Below, one piece after another: positions 45,773 to 54,609 of a stretch of 64,000 nt of DNA. The notes under the pieces are model-generated. The model saw only the letters and a list, made by a program, of their open reading frames with translations, was not told where the DNA came from and did not search any database. Source of the DNA: CBDFGQ01 sp965247295 (GTDB taxonomy: Bacteria; Chloroflexota; Dehalococcoidia; Lucifugimonadales; JAGWBF01); NCBI GenBank assembly GCA_965247295.1, contig CBDFGQ010000008.1, positions 496,001 to 560,000 on the forward strand, written 5' to 3'. A program made the translations under genes and the position numbers. Numbering within the stretch: the first letter of the stretch is position 1; each line of letters begins with the position of its first letter.

Positions 45773-46621
45773 ATGGCTTCAATGCTCACCAAAATGGCGT
45801 GGCGTGGACGCGTGTTTTGGGCAGCTGCCCGTTCCCTAGTTGGCGTTGGGGGAACGGATCTCGCGGCGTCGCTTGCGTATTACACCCTACTGTCCCTGAT
45901 CCCATTTATATCCCTCGTAGCCCTGATCTCGACCACTTTTATAGACCTAGAGCCTCTTCGTAGACACCTAGCGATGGTCATCGGGATCTATTTCCCTGCC
46001 TCTCAGGAGTATCTAGACGCTGCAATCACACCATTGCTAGATGCCCGGCCGGCTGTGGGGGCTATCTCCGTGGCCGCCATGATTTGGGGGGCAAATGGTC
46101 TTTTCCGGGCCACCAATAGAACCGTGAACAGGACCTTCGGTAGTCAACAGAGGCAATTGCTGGGCCTCGCACTAGCAGAATTAGCCTTCGCAGGAGGAAT
46201 CATCGCCCTCTTCCTCTTCTCCATCACCATCAGTGGGCTGTTTCGCATCGCTACCGACGTTACCGGGGAGTACGCTACGTCCAGCCAGCTACTAAGTGAA
46301 CTTAGCTCACTTCTCATAAAGGTCTTGTTAGCTGCACTCCCCCCTTTAGTGACGTTCTCGGTGTTCTTGCTAGTGTACCGCTCTGTACCGAACAGCTCGG
46401 TACCTTGGCGGGATGCCACCTTTGGGGCTATATCGGCGGTCATCCTGTTCGAGGGGGCAAAATACCTCTTCTTCTGGGTCGGCAGCAACCTTAGTCACCA
46501 AAGCTTATTGTACGGGCCTCTGTCATCTGTGGTAATTCTGCTTATCTGGGTTCAAACCGCAGCTTTGATTTTCCTTTTCGGAGTTTCTCTTACCCGCGAG
46601 TCCATCCGCCTTCGTCCCTGA
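45773..46621 (+). CDS. YihY/BrkB-family membrane protein
   Basis: 282 residues from ATG 45773, preceded by GGGAG at 9 bp; in-frame starts exist at 45749 and 45743. Six hydrophobic segments; family marks DLAASLAYYTLLSLIPFISL, WGANGLFRATNRTVNRTFG, SSVPWRDATFGAISAVILFE, GPLSSVVILLIWVQTAALIF. The YihY/BrkB family is of unknown biochemical role (once thought to be RNase BN). Not truncated. Confidence 0.9.
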   Translation: MASMLTKMAWRGRVFWAAARSLVGVGGTDLAASLAYYTLLSLIPFISLVALISTTFIDLEPLRRHLAMVIGIYFPASQEYLDAAITPLLDARPAVGAISVAAMIWGANGLFRATNRTVNRTFGSQQRQLLGLALAELAFAGGIIALFLFSITISGLFRIATDVTGEYATSSQLLSELSSLLIKVLLAALPPLVTFSVFLLVYRSVPNSSVPWRDATFGAISAVILFEGAKYLFFWVGSNLSHQSLLYGPLSSVVILLIWVQTAALIFLFGVSLTRESIRLRP

Positions 46622-46680
46622 GGTTGGTGTGCAGGCACTCAGTACATCAAGTAATCTGTTAAAACTCCTTGGTGTCACCT

Positions 46681-47682
46681 TCAGTTTGGAGTCGGAGCTG
46701 ATAGCTTGATGGCGACGAAATACCGTGACGAAAGATAAATCTGCCTGAGACATCGAACGGTTAGTTGATGGCTGCCCCTATCCCGTACTTCGCATGAACT
46801 TTCCAAATACGCCAGATAAGGAAAGTCGTGCCCAGAGGAAGAAGTAATAGGCCCAGGAAAGCTTAAGCTAGCAGTGGGAGCTCTAGCCCAGTTCCCCACG
46901 TCCAGCAAAGCAATAATTTCGTGGTTCAGGTATAGTTCGACCCTCTCCCGTCTCCACCAGAAACACGGATTAGCAGCCTCCCGGTCGTCATTGGCCGGGG
47001 GCTTCTGATTTATAAGTACCACGTCGCTCCAATCCTTCGTGGTGGCGACCTGGAAAAGCGGCATAAATTCGGGCTTAGGCCGGAAAGCTCCAATGGACTT
47101 CTCCTCCACGGTGTCGACGTAGACGGCGTCGAGCATGGTCAGGAGCAGCTTGCGGCGCTCGCTTAGTTTTGCCCCAACCCATAGCTTGGGCAAATCCACC
47201 AGCATCCTGCCGGCCTCCCTCGCAGCGTCGACCCCAGGCACCACCAGAGACGCCAGCCTGTCGTGAAGGAGCCGCTTCTGTCGCTGGTACTCGCCTTCCG
47301 GGTTAACCCCGTCTAGATAGACCTGCCCAAGCCGCTTCAGCCTCTGCTCGGTCTCCTTCCTCTCCTCGGCGACCCGCTTCACCTCGTCGGCTAGCTGTAT
47401 CTGCCCCAGCACCCCGTCCATCCACGCATCTGGTAGGACTATGGCAGACACGATGCGGCCCATCTTCTCGTCCGGGATGTCGCAGAGAATTGACCTCCCG
47501 TCGGCGAGGCACTCGGCGTGGGACCGGGAGCGGTGTTGCTCACGGTACAGCCTGGAGCCGGACTTCAGGGTCTGGGCCCATAGGGACATCCCGCAGTAGA
47601 CGCACTTGATCAGGCCCTTCAGCACGTACTCCCGCTCTGGCCTAGGGTGGAGGTTCGTTCGATCATCACGGTCGGTGGCCAT
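46681..47682 (-). pseudogene. Second large serine recombinase copy, N-terminus missing
   Basis: From LHPRPEREYVLKGLIKC (about 47655) it is nearly the same protein as the copy at 11.8-14.8 kb, with the zinc ribbon (KCVYCGMSLW) and coiled coil, up to WWRRERVEL (about 46935). The catalytic resolvase domain is absent. After WWRRERVEL the frame crosses an ssrA-3'-like sequence and continues for about 85 unrelated residues. Same strand and same relation to an ssrA end as copy 1. Confidence 0.85.
46934..46959. other. Putative attachment site 2 (duplicate of the ssrA 3' end)
   Basis: AGTTCGACCC...TCTCCACCA matches ssrA 11912-11937 at 24 of 26 bases, and the match runs on to about 46982. The bases to its left do not pair as a T-arm, so only the 3' piece of ssrA is present, as expected for the far side of an integration. 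Confidence 0.65.
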
Positions 47683-47819
47683 TAGTTTAACGTTTCGCGG
47701 GGGAGCCTGGATGATAGCCTAAAGTCGCCTGGCGTTCGCATTTCACCATCGATACGATCCTGAGATCATCCGAAGCCGATACCCGGAATTGGCTTCTGTA
47801 AATTTCCTGCGAGTTATAT

Positions 47820-48255
47820 GTGTACACACACCCCTTGCCCACAACGGTAATAGGCAGCTGGCCCAAACCGGCTTGGTTGTGGGAGTCCAGTCGCGCGGTG
47901 GAGCGCTGGCCAGTCGACCGATCATGGCGGTTTGAAGGAGAGGAACTGAAGGGTAAACAGACCGATGCGACTGAATGGGCTCTCAGAGAACAGGAGGCGA
48001 CGGGAGTCGATATCGTCACCGACGGAGAGATACGACGCGAGAACTATGTCCATTATTACTGCCGCAATTTACACGGTTTCGACTTCGAACACTGTGCTCG
48101 GAAGATTGTGAAGGCTGGAGCATATGAATTAGTCGTTCCTACGATCAGCGGCCAGATCTCCCCTCGCAAAGTCTTCCTCCCTGCTGACTATCAGTTTGTA
48201 CGTGAACGGACCGATCGCCGGGTGAAGATGACCATCCCTGGGCCAGTGACCATTA
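47820..48255 (+). pseudogene. MetE-like (cobalamin-independent methionine synthase family) gene, cut by IS
   Basis: GTG start 47820: PLPTTVIGSWPKPAWLWESS, ALREQEATGVDIVTDGEIRR, VKMTIPGPVTIM. These are the first 143 or so residues of the MetE C-terminal-like barrel family (UROD/MetE superfamily). Cut at 48256 by the IS; the right side of the IS does not carry the remainder. Short stand-alone members use other methyl acceptors, so the function is uncertain. Confidence 0.75.
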
Positions 48256-48289
48256 TGAGGTCGGACGTAAATAGTGGACACCAAACCTT

Positions 48290-49153
48290 TCATGCTGCTG
48301 GTAGTCCGGCATAGAATCTCTGCTCATACGCCGCGGGTGACAGGAACCCCAGCCTGGCCTGGCGGCGCTGGCGGTTATAGAAGAGCTCGATATATTCCGT
48401 GATCTCTCGAGCTGCCTCCTGCCTGCTTCTGTAATGACGGTGGTGGACCAACTCCTGCTTGAGTGTGGCCCAGAAGCTCTCCATCGGAGCATTATCAAAG
48501 CAGTTCCCCTTCCCGCTCATGGAAGATCGCAGGCCAGACCGCTCGAGAAAACCTCTGTATTCCTGGGAGCAATACTGACTGCCTCGGTCAGAGTGATGCA
48601 TCAGGCCCCTCGCTGGACGTTTGGCTCTCAGCGCCCGCAATAGAGACTGACTAACCAGGTTCTTGGTCATCCGCTCTCCCATGGCATAGCCCACAATCTC
48701 TCCGGTGAACAGGTCCTTGTGGCCCGCCAGATATAGCCAGCCCTCATCGGTCGGTATATAGGTGATGTCACTCACCCACACAGTGTTCGGCCTCCAGACC
48801 TTGAACTGCTGGCCCAATATGTTATCCGCAACCGGTAGTCTGTGCCCGGAGTCGGTGGTGGCCTTGAATCTCCTCTTCTGCCTGCAGCGTATGCCAAGCT
48901 TCTTTCGGATACGCTTGATGCGACAGATGCCCACCCGAACGCCATGCTCCGCCAGGTCGCGCTGTAACCGTTCCGGGCCATAGGTCTGTCTCGTCCGCTT
49001 GTGGGCTGCCCTGATCTCCAGCTCCAGCCGCACTTCCTCCTGTGCTCGCCTGGACGATGGCCGGTCCACCCAGGCATAGTAGCCACTGGCCGATACGTTC
49101 AACAACCGGCCCAAGACACATTTGGGGTAGTCGAGCCGCAGTTCTTTCATCAT
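48290..49153 (-). CDS. IS3-family transposase OrfB, copy 2
   Basis: 287 residues, same as the copy at 13318-14181, with the full DDE motif (WVSDITYIPT, HHSDRGSQY, NCFDNAPMESFW). Intact, so this IS may still be mobile. Confidence 0.92.
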   Translation of the reverse strand: MMKELRLDYPKCVLGRLLNVSASGYYAWVDRPSSRRAQEEVRLELEIRAAHKRTRQTYGPERLQRDLAEHGVRVGICRIKRIRKKLGIRCRQKRRFKATTDSGHRLPVADNILGQQFKVWRPNTVWVSDITYIPTDEGWLYLAGHKDLFTGEIVGYAMGERMTKNLVSQSLLRALRAKRPARGLMHHSDRGSQYCSQEYRGFLERSGLRSSMSGKGNCFDNAPMESFWATLKQELVHHRHYRSRQEAAREITEYIELFYNRQRRQARLGFLSPAAYEQRFYAGLPAA

Positions 49154-49464
49154 CGCGTACCGGGCAGCGACTCCCTGGCAAAGTACGCGGCTGCTTTTTT
49201 TAGTATGTCCCGCTCCATCTTCACTTCCGCCAGTTCCTTCTTCGTCCGGGCAAGGTCCATCTCTACTTCTGTCATGGGCCTGTACGTCTTGCCCACATCT
49301 CCCAGTTTGCCAGCCCTATGTGCCTTCACCCAGTACCCTAATGTCGATGGCGGCAAGGACAGCCGGCGGCCTGCCTCTGGCAATGATAGCTTCTCTTCTG
49401 TTACCAGCCTCACTGCTTCCTGCCGGAATTCCCTGCTGTACCTTCCTTGTGGAACCCTTTTCAT
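49150..49464 (-). CDS. IS3-family transposase OrfA, copy 2
   Basis: 104 residues, same as 14178-14492: HTH plus leucine-zipper tail, overlapping OrfB by 4 bp. Confidence 0.9.
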   Translation of the reverse strand: MKRVPQGRYSREFRQEAVRLVTEEKLSLPEAGRRLSLPPSTLGYWVKAHRAGKLGDVGKTYRPMTEVEMDLARTKKELAEVKMERDILKKAAAYFARESLPGTR

Positions 49465-49527
49465 TCTGACACCTCCGTCGTATTATCCTACTCCGACTTT
49501 GGTGTCCATTTTTTCCATCCTACCTCA

Positions 49528-49680
49528 AAGATTGTAGATGAGGTTCATCAAGATCGGCGCGCGGCTGGTGCGGTGCCCTTGTGGCTCATGTTCCGACCAA
49601 CTCAGGTCACAGTAACCAAGGAGCTGTTTAGCGGCATCCTGGATCGCACGGCCAGGGTGTACCGATCGCCGGTGTAGCCT
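49528..49680 (-). pseudogene. Transposase C-terminal remnant
   Basis: Minus-strand frames give YTGDRYTLAV and, one frame off, IQDAAKQLLGYCDLSWSEHE ... MNLIYNL. This resembles the end of an IS4-like DDE transposase core (E-V...DAKQLLG). Two frames and only 50 residues remain. Tentative. Confidence 0.35.
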
Positions 49681-49925
49681 TGGAGGCACGGAAAGAGGGA
49701 ATGATATCAAGCGATGGAGCAGATACGGACACCCTGGAGAGGTCGTACAAAGTTCTGCAGCCAGTGGACCCGGCCAGCGCCGAAAGGATGCTGAATGAAG
49801 CAGAGCAGACGATGGATCAACGGGGCATGGTCTTCTTTCTTCGGCAGGGCACATGTCTCGACGCGATTCGGATGACGGATTCATTCCATGGGATGATGAC
49901 CTGGACCAAGGACCCGTGGTCTGAG
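49680..49925 (+). pseudogene. LicD-like gene, N-terminal fragment
   Basis: MISSDGADTDTLERSYKVLQ, ASAERMLNEAEQTMDQRGMV and FFLRQGTCLDAIRMTDSF align closely with the N-terminus of the LicD-like protein at 54.6-55.5 kb (LRQGTCLGAIRDNGFILWDD). Cut at 49926 by the next IS, just before the catalytic Asp motif. Confidence 0.75.
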
Positions 49926-50000
49926 GTGGACCCCAAAATTTGGACAGGTGGCTAAGAGAGAGTCCCGCTCCTAAAATAGGACGGAAAGAAGGAGCAGGAC

Positions 50001-50285
50001 ATGAAGCAAACACGTAAGAAGCACAGCCCAGTCTTCAAGGCCAAAGTGGCTTTGGCCGCGCTCCAGGGGGAGCACACCATTGCAGAGCTGGCCAGCCGGT
50101 TTGAAGTCCACCCGAGCCAGATCCATGCCTGGAAGAAGGCCTTGACTCAGGGGGCGCCGCACCTCTTTGAAAATGGTGGTGGACGCCAGGAGAAGGACCA
50201 AGAGGTCCTCACTGCCCAGCTCTACCAACAGATTGGGCAGCTCAAGGTGGAACGGGATTTTTTGTCACGGAGCTTCGGGTTGTGA
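50001..50285 (+). CDS. IS3-family transposase OrfA (third type)
   Basis: 94 residues: MKQTRKKHSPVFKAKVALAA, HTH IAELASRFEVHPSQIHAWKK, tail QIGQLKVERDFLSRSFGL. ATG preceded by GGAGCAGGAC. Overlaps OrfB by 4 bp. Confidence 0.9.
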   Translation: MKQTRKKHSPVFKAKVALAALQGEHTIAELASRFEVHPSQIHAWKKALTQGAPHLFENGGGRQEKDQEVLTAQLYQQIGQLKVERDFLSRSFGL

Positions 50286-51217
50286 GCCGGTCCCAACGCC
50301 GGGCCATGATTGACCGAGAAGAACCGAAGCTGTCTCTGGTGCGCCAGTGCGCCTTGCTGGGTATCAGCCGCTCCTCGTTGTACTACCTGCCAACCGAGGC
50401 CGGCGCCGAGGACTTGGAGTTGATGGCCCTCATAGACCAACAGTACCTGAAGACACCTTTCTACGGCTCCAGAAGGATGACTGCCTGGCTCAGAAATCAC
50501 GGACACCAGGTCAACCGCAAGCGGGTCCGCCGGCTGATGCAGCTGATAGGCCTGGAGGCCATCTACCGGCGTCCCAACACCAGCAAGCCAAACCCAGGGC
50601 ATAAGGTCTATCCGTACTTGCTCAGGGGGCTGGAGATCAACCGGGTCAACCAGGTGTGGGCCACCTACATCACCTACATACCCATGGCTCGGGGTTTCCT
50701 CTACTTGGTGGCCATCATGGACTGGCACAGCCGCTACGTGCTGGCCTGGCGGCTGTCCAACACCCTGGAGGTAGACTTCTGTGTTGCGGCTCTGGAAGAG
50801 GCCTTGAGCAAGGGTCGGCCACAGATCTTCAACACCGACCAGGGCAGCCAGTTCACCAGCGAGGCCTTCACCAGCATGCTGCTGGCGCAAGGCGTTCAAG
50901 TGAGCATGGACGCCAGGGGCCGGTGCATGGACAACGTCTTCGTGGAACGGCTGTGGCGCAGCATCAAGTACGAGGAGGTGTACCTGAAGGCATACCAAAA
51001 TGGGACTGAGGCCAGAAAGGGGATTGGGGCTTATCTGGCCTTCTACAACCAAGAGCGGCCCCATCAAGCCCTGGGCTATCGGTCACCGGGTCAGGTGTTC
51101 CATGCAGTGAGCCCACAAAGGTGTTTGCTGGAACATCCACAAGCCTTACAATCGGATGAAGGTTTACGAGACACCCCAGCGGTAGACTCTCTTATTTTAG
51201 CCTCACCGCTGTCCTGA
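50282..51217 (+). CDS. IS3-family transposase OrfB (third type)
   Basis: 311 residues from GTG 50282. HTH_21 region (LLGISRSSLYYLPTEAGAED), rve core: VWATYITYIPMARGFLYLVA, FNTDQGSQFTSEAFTSMLLA, and RCMDNVFVERLWRSIKYEEV with Glu. The first catalytic position reads WATYITYIP where relatives have WxTDITYIP: the Asp is replaced by Tyr, so this copy may be catalytically dead. Confidence 0.9.
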   Translation: MSRSQRRAMIDREEPKLSLVRQCALLGISRSSLYYLPTEAGAEDLELMALIDQQYLKTPFYGSRRMTAWLRNHGHQVNRKRVRRLMQLIGLEAIYRRPNTSKPNPGHKVYPYLLRGLEINRVNQVWATYITYIPMARGFLYLVAIMDWHSRYVLAWRLSNTLEVDFCVAALEEALSKGRPQIFNTDQGSQFTSEAFTSMLLAQGVQVSMDARGRCMDNVFVERLWRSIKYEEVYLKAYQNGTEARKGIGAYLAFYNQERPHQALGYRSPGQVFHAVSPQRCLLEHPQALQSDEGLRDTPAVDSLILASPLS

Positions 51218-51230
51218 TGATGGGGTCCAC

Positions 51231-51690
51231 TTGATCCTTCGTCTTTTGAGCAAAGTGTTGTGGTGTCCCCGCGACGTTCCACTCACCTATGTATTTTGCG
51301 GCGATCCGCATCGTAACTCTTTCGCCGCCACCGATCAATAGAGGTGGCCTGGGGCGCTGCATAGGCTTTGGGGACAATCGAGCGTCTTTCAGCTGGTAAT
51401 AACGCCCTTCTAGTGTTGTATTTTCGTTCGTGGACAGATTCAGAATCACCAGACAAGCTTCTCCAAGGCGGCGCAAGCGGTCCGCCGTGGTGTGACAGGG
51501 GATGCCATAAGCTCGGTGTTCGTTCTCCTGCCACGCTGCCTCCACCCCAAAGACAAGGCGGCACCCACTGATGACAACCACTGTCGCCGCCATTGCAGGT
51601 TACCAAGGTTCCAAGGCGACCGCGAGGTACAGTTGCGGACAGCGCCGCCAGGGTGTACCAACTGTAAGCCCCTCACGGAAGGAAACATGG
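51231..51690 (-). pseudogene. LLM-class (F420-dependent) flavin oxidoreductase remnant
   Basis: Minus strand: CRLVFGVEAAWQENEHRAYG, TADRLRRLGEACLVILN, NTTLEGRYYQLKDARLSPKP and RPPLLIGGGERVTMRIAAKY are clear luciferase-like monooxygenase motifs. Upstream pieces (WYTLAALSAT..., LVTCNG) are in other frames, and the C-terminus ends at the IS edge. Decayed. Confidence 0.75.
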
Positions 51691-52072
51691 AGGCCGTGGG
51701 ATTTTCGGCAGAATGGGGTCAGCCATGGCCCAGAATATCCAGAATGCCGGATATGCGATGGTAGCGCAGCACGTCAGGGAGGAAGCTACCAGGCCGTTGC
51801 TAGAGGGAGCAGCCAGGCTCGGTGCCTCACCTGCCGAGGTGGCCGCCCAGTGTGAGGCAACGTTCACCCCCCTTCCAGGACCCAGGCAGGTGGAACGGCG
51901 TGGCGGCATATTGGCCGGGATTAAGGAGGGACACTTGTACTTGGGCCCACGCTGGGGCAACATAGCTGAAATTTTTGCCACAGTTCGGCGGCAGGCATCA
52001 AAGACAGTATCTCCAGATGTTTCATACAAGCCAATCCCAATATTAATATCCCATAATGTTCCAGGCCCTTGA
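51686..52072 (+). pseudogene. 3-hydroxyisobutyrate dehydrogenase-like remnant
   Basis: MGSAMAQNIQNAGYAMV, ATRPLLEGAARLGASPAEVA and FTPLPGPRQVE ... GGILAGIKEGHLYL follow the NAD-binding half of 6PGDH/HIBADH-type enzymes (normally GFIGLGxMGxxMAxNL). A frameshift separates the EAVGF start from MGSAMAQ, and homology is lost after about 90 residues. Confidence 0.6.
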
Positions 52073-52102
52073 AGATACTATGGCCTGGCACCGAATATGT
52101 GA

Positions 52103-52852
52103 TCATTTCTTGCTTCCCTGCCCCTCGATCACGTTTTTCTTGCAGATGAGGACTCGCCGCCAAGAAGATGCTTCATTAAAGCGATTACCTAGCAGATCGC
52201 CGTACTCTTCGATAACGTCAAAACCGATCTCTTGAAGTTGCTCAATCATGATCTCGGGCGAATAGAGGAATTCCTGGCAAAGCGCTTTCTCTTGGCTAAA
52301 TCCCTGTTCATGCTGTCTAAAAATATGCCAGGTCTCTGTCCACTGTTGATCCTCCACCCCACTTTGGATCACTACAATGGTGCCGTACCCATCAGTGGTG
52401 TGCACCTCCTGACTGGTGTTGCTTAGAGCGATCTCGACTGGATGATTGGGTAATTCGAGCAAGAGGAGTCCTTCAGGTTGTAAATGCTCATAAGCACATT
52501 GCAAACATTGCTTGATCTCTTGATGATTATTGACCATAACGAGTATCGAGCTTAGGGCCAAAATGGCCTCATATCGTTTGTCGATCGCAAAGTGTCGGAT
52601 ATCTCCTTGGTGAACTTTGAGAGCTGGCGCATTTTGTCGTAGGGTGTCGATCATAACCTCGCTGATCTCCAGTCCCTCGATTTTAAAGCTGGCTTCATGC
52701 AAGGGGATGGCAAATAGACCCGTTCCAATGCCCAATTCAAGGACAGTTTGCTTTCCAAATTTTTTCAGGATATTTTTGACAAAGGGAATTCGTTCAGCCG
52801 TGTCCGGGAATACCAAGTCATAGGCATCCCCAATAGCATCGTAGGCTGCCAT
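52103..52852 (-). CDS. Class I SAM-dependent methyltransferase
   Basis: 249 residues. SAM motif I VLELGIGTGLFAIPL, motif II-like GLEISEVMIDTLRQ, acidic DIRHF and YEAILALSSILVM. C-terminal beta strands end in SWRRVLICKK. The DNA is clearly AT-richer than its surroundings (for example A/T runs at 52730-52790), suggesting recent acquisition. Same strand as the aminotransferase 64 bp away, possibly a two-gene unit. Substrate unknown. Confidence 0.85.
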   Translation of the reverse strand: MAAYDAIGDAYDLVFPDTAERIPFVKNILKKFGKQTVLELGIGTGLFAIPLHEASFKIEGLEISEVMIDTLRQNAPALKVHQGDIRHFAIDKRYEAILALSSILVMVNNHQEIKQCLQCAYEHLQPEGLLLLELPNHPVEIALSNTSQEVHTTDGYGTIVVIQSGVEDQQWTETWHIFRQHEQGFSQEKALCQEFLYSPEIMIEQLQEIGFDVIEEYGDLLGNRFNEASSWRRVLICKKNVIEGQGSKK

Positions 52853-52916
52853 TTTTACTCCGTGTTGGATTATTACGCCGCATGCGGCGTGTTCGATAGG
52901 AAATGGGGAAGCCCGC

Positions 52917-54107
52917 TCATAGCTCGGAGGAGAAATAGCTCCTCAGGCGATCGATGCCTTCGTTGTACCGCTCGTTGCAGAAAGCGAGCCGAAGGTCCTG
53001 TGGGATGCCGAAATCCGTTCCGGGGACAACCGCCACGTGCGCCCGCTCAAGGATGTCGCGTGCCAATTCCTTTGACGATGCAAATCCGTGCTCCTGATTC
53101 CAGTCCGCACATTGCAAGACAGCGTAAAAACCGCCTTCGGCATCGATGGGCTCGCAGCCCGTATGCTTCAATTGCCGGGTTGTATATTCCCCCCGGGATC
53201 TGTAAAGGGCAGCGAGCTCCGTCGGGCTTTCCTCATCCTCAAGGGCGGCAATCATGCCATATTGATAGCAGGGATCAGTACATAAGAGTGTGTGCTGCTG
53301 CATGACCCGCAAGTTGAACTGGAGCTCTTTCGAAAGAATGGCAAATCCCACCCGCTTGGTATACATGCGGAATCCTTTGGAAAAGCTGTTGGTCACAATG
53401 GTAACATCCTTGTATTCGGGTAGGAGCTTCAGGGGTGAATGAAACTCGTCATGAAAAACACAGTTATTGTAGATTTCATCGTTGAGGACGTAGGCTTGAC
53501 GGTCGACTATTTTATACATCTCCTGCAGTTCATAGGGCTGCACAACGTTGCCGATGGGGTTGCCCGGCGAATTCACTACCACCAGAGAGGTGCGTTCCGG
53601 CGAAAAGTTCCTCCGAAACGAGTCCATATCAACCCGCTTAGTAACCAGGTCGATGTCATAAAATTTGACGGTGGCGTTGGCCAGGGTTGCGCAGTAAACG
53701 TACAGCGCGTAGTAGGGACGAGGCAGGAGAATCTCCCGTCCATGGCCCGAGACAAGCTGAAATATGTTCCTGAATATTGGAGAAGTGCCGGTGTTGACGA
53801 TAACATGGTCGATCGAGGTGTCCGCCTGGTATTTGGTGTTGTAGTGGTCGGCAATTGCCTTGCGCAGTTCAGGAAGTCCTTCAGGATAAACTCGGCGAAC
53901 AAAATCCGGGTTGGTTAGCGCCTCGACGATGCGATCCAAGATAGGCTTCGGCGTTGGCAGCTCAGGAACCCCTATGGTGAGTTTTAAAACATCCTTTCCT
54001 TGCTCCAAGAGCTCATCGGCAAGTTCGTCCAGGACGAACATCTGGAACTCTAGTTCTCCGGGTGTAAATTGGTTTATGGTTTTTGGCACTTTTCTCCCGC
54101 GAAACAT
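52917..54107 (-). CDS. Class I/II pyridoxal-phosphate aminotransferase
   Basis: 396 residues. VLKLTIGVPELPTPKPI, RRVYPEGLPELRKAIADHY, VNSPGNPIGNV, YVLNDEIYNN (PLP-binding Asp/Tyr) and the lysine loop TNSFSKGFRMYTKRVGFAIL define fold type I. C-terminal VAVVPGTDFGIPQDLRLAFC carries the substrate-carboxylate Arg. Complete. Like the methyltransferase next to it, composition is AT-richer than the region. Amino-acid specificity cannot be told. Confidence 0.9.
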   Translation of the reverse strand: MFRGRKVPKTINQFTPGELEFQMFVLDELADELLEQGKDVLKLTIGVPELPTPKPILDRIVEALTNPDFVRRVYPEGLPELRKAIADHYNTKYQADTSIDHVIVNTGTSPIFRNIFQLVSGHGREILLPRPYYALYVYCATLANATVKFYDIDLVTKRVDMDSFRRNFSPERTSLVVVNSPGNPIGNVVQPYELQEMYKIVDRQAYVLNDEIYNNCVFHDEFHSPLKLLPEYKDVTIVTNSFSKGFRMYTKRVGFAILSKELQFNLRVMQQHTLLCTDPCYQYGMIAALEDEESPTELAALYRSRGEYTTRQLKHTGCEPIDAEGGFYAVLQCADWNQEHGFASSKELARDILERAHVAVVPGTDFGIPQDLRLAFCNERYNEGIDRLRSYFSSEL

Positions 54108-54609
54108 TGATATTGCTCAGGGCGATCGGTTGAGATTTAGCTGGTGTGACCGACAATAGAAGTAAGTGCGTTACCTTTGGTATCTGCCTGCAACAACAGA
54201 GTCAATGCGAGATTCTTTAAAGCAAACTGTTTCCCCTAGATATGGGACTCTCTGGGATACCGCGAACTATAGAACGGATTCACGAGGGTGTCAACGGCCA
54301 ACAGATTCGGTCGATGGCCCCGCTCTCATGGGGTAACTACCTCTCTGCCAAGCGTAAAATCCCGGAATCGCTTGGTCCAGCCTATGGAGTTACCCCGATT
54401 GATTACACAGGCACGCCTTATGGGTATTGCGGAATATCCAATTCCGCCTGTTCTAGTTCCTTTAGTGTCTGTGCCACGTTGGCCATAATAGCTGAGGTAT
54501 CTGGCGCCGATTCCCACCAGAACTGCTAGTCCCACTACTGTATCGGCCCATACCTTCCCTGGTTGATTACTCGCTCTAACGTCCTGAACCGGGTAGACCG
54601 GTGGTGAGT

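Larger units (their letters stand above)
48256..49527 (-). mobile_element. IS3-family insertion sequence, copy 2
   Basis: Same 1272 bp as 13284-14555 at an exact offset of 34,972, with the same ends. Unlike copy 1 there is no matching short duplication (left flank TTA, right flank AAG). The flanking genes also do not match each other, suggesting rearrangement through this IS. Confidence 0.92.
49926..51230 (+). mobile_element. IS3-family insertion sequence (third type)
   Basis: Ends GTGGACCCCA at the left and its complement TGGGGTCCAC at the right; inner repeats GGACAGGTGG / GGACAGCGGTG. About 1305 bp with orfA and orfB. No target duplication seen. It sits between a cut LicD-like fragment and a cut LLM-type flavoprotein fragment. 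Confidence 0.88.

Noticed and set aside
46900..46959. Second tmRNA or a tRNA at 46.9 kb
   Set aside because: Only the last 26 bases of ssrA are present; the bases to the left do not pair and no 5' half exists nearby.
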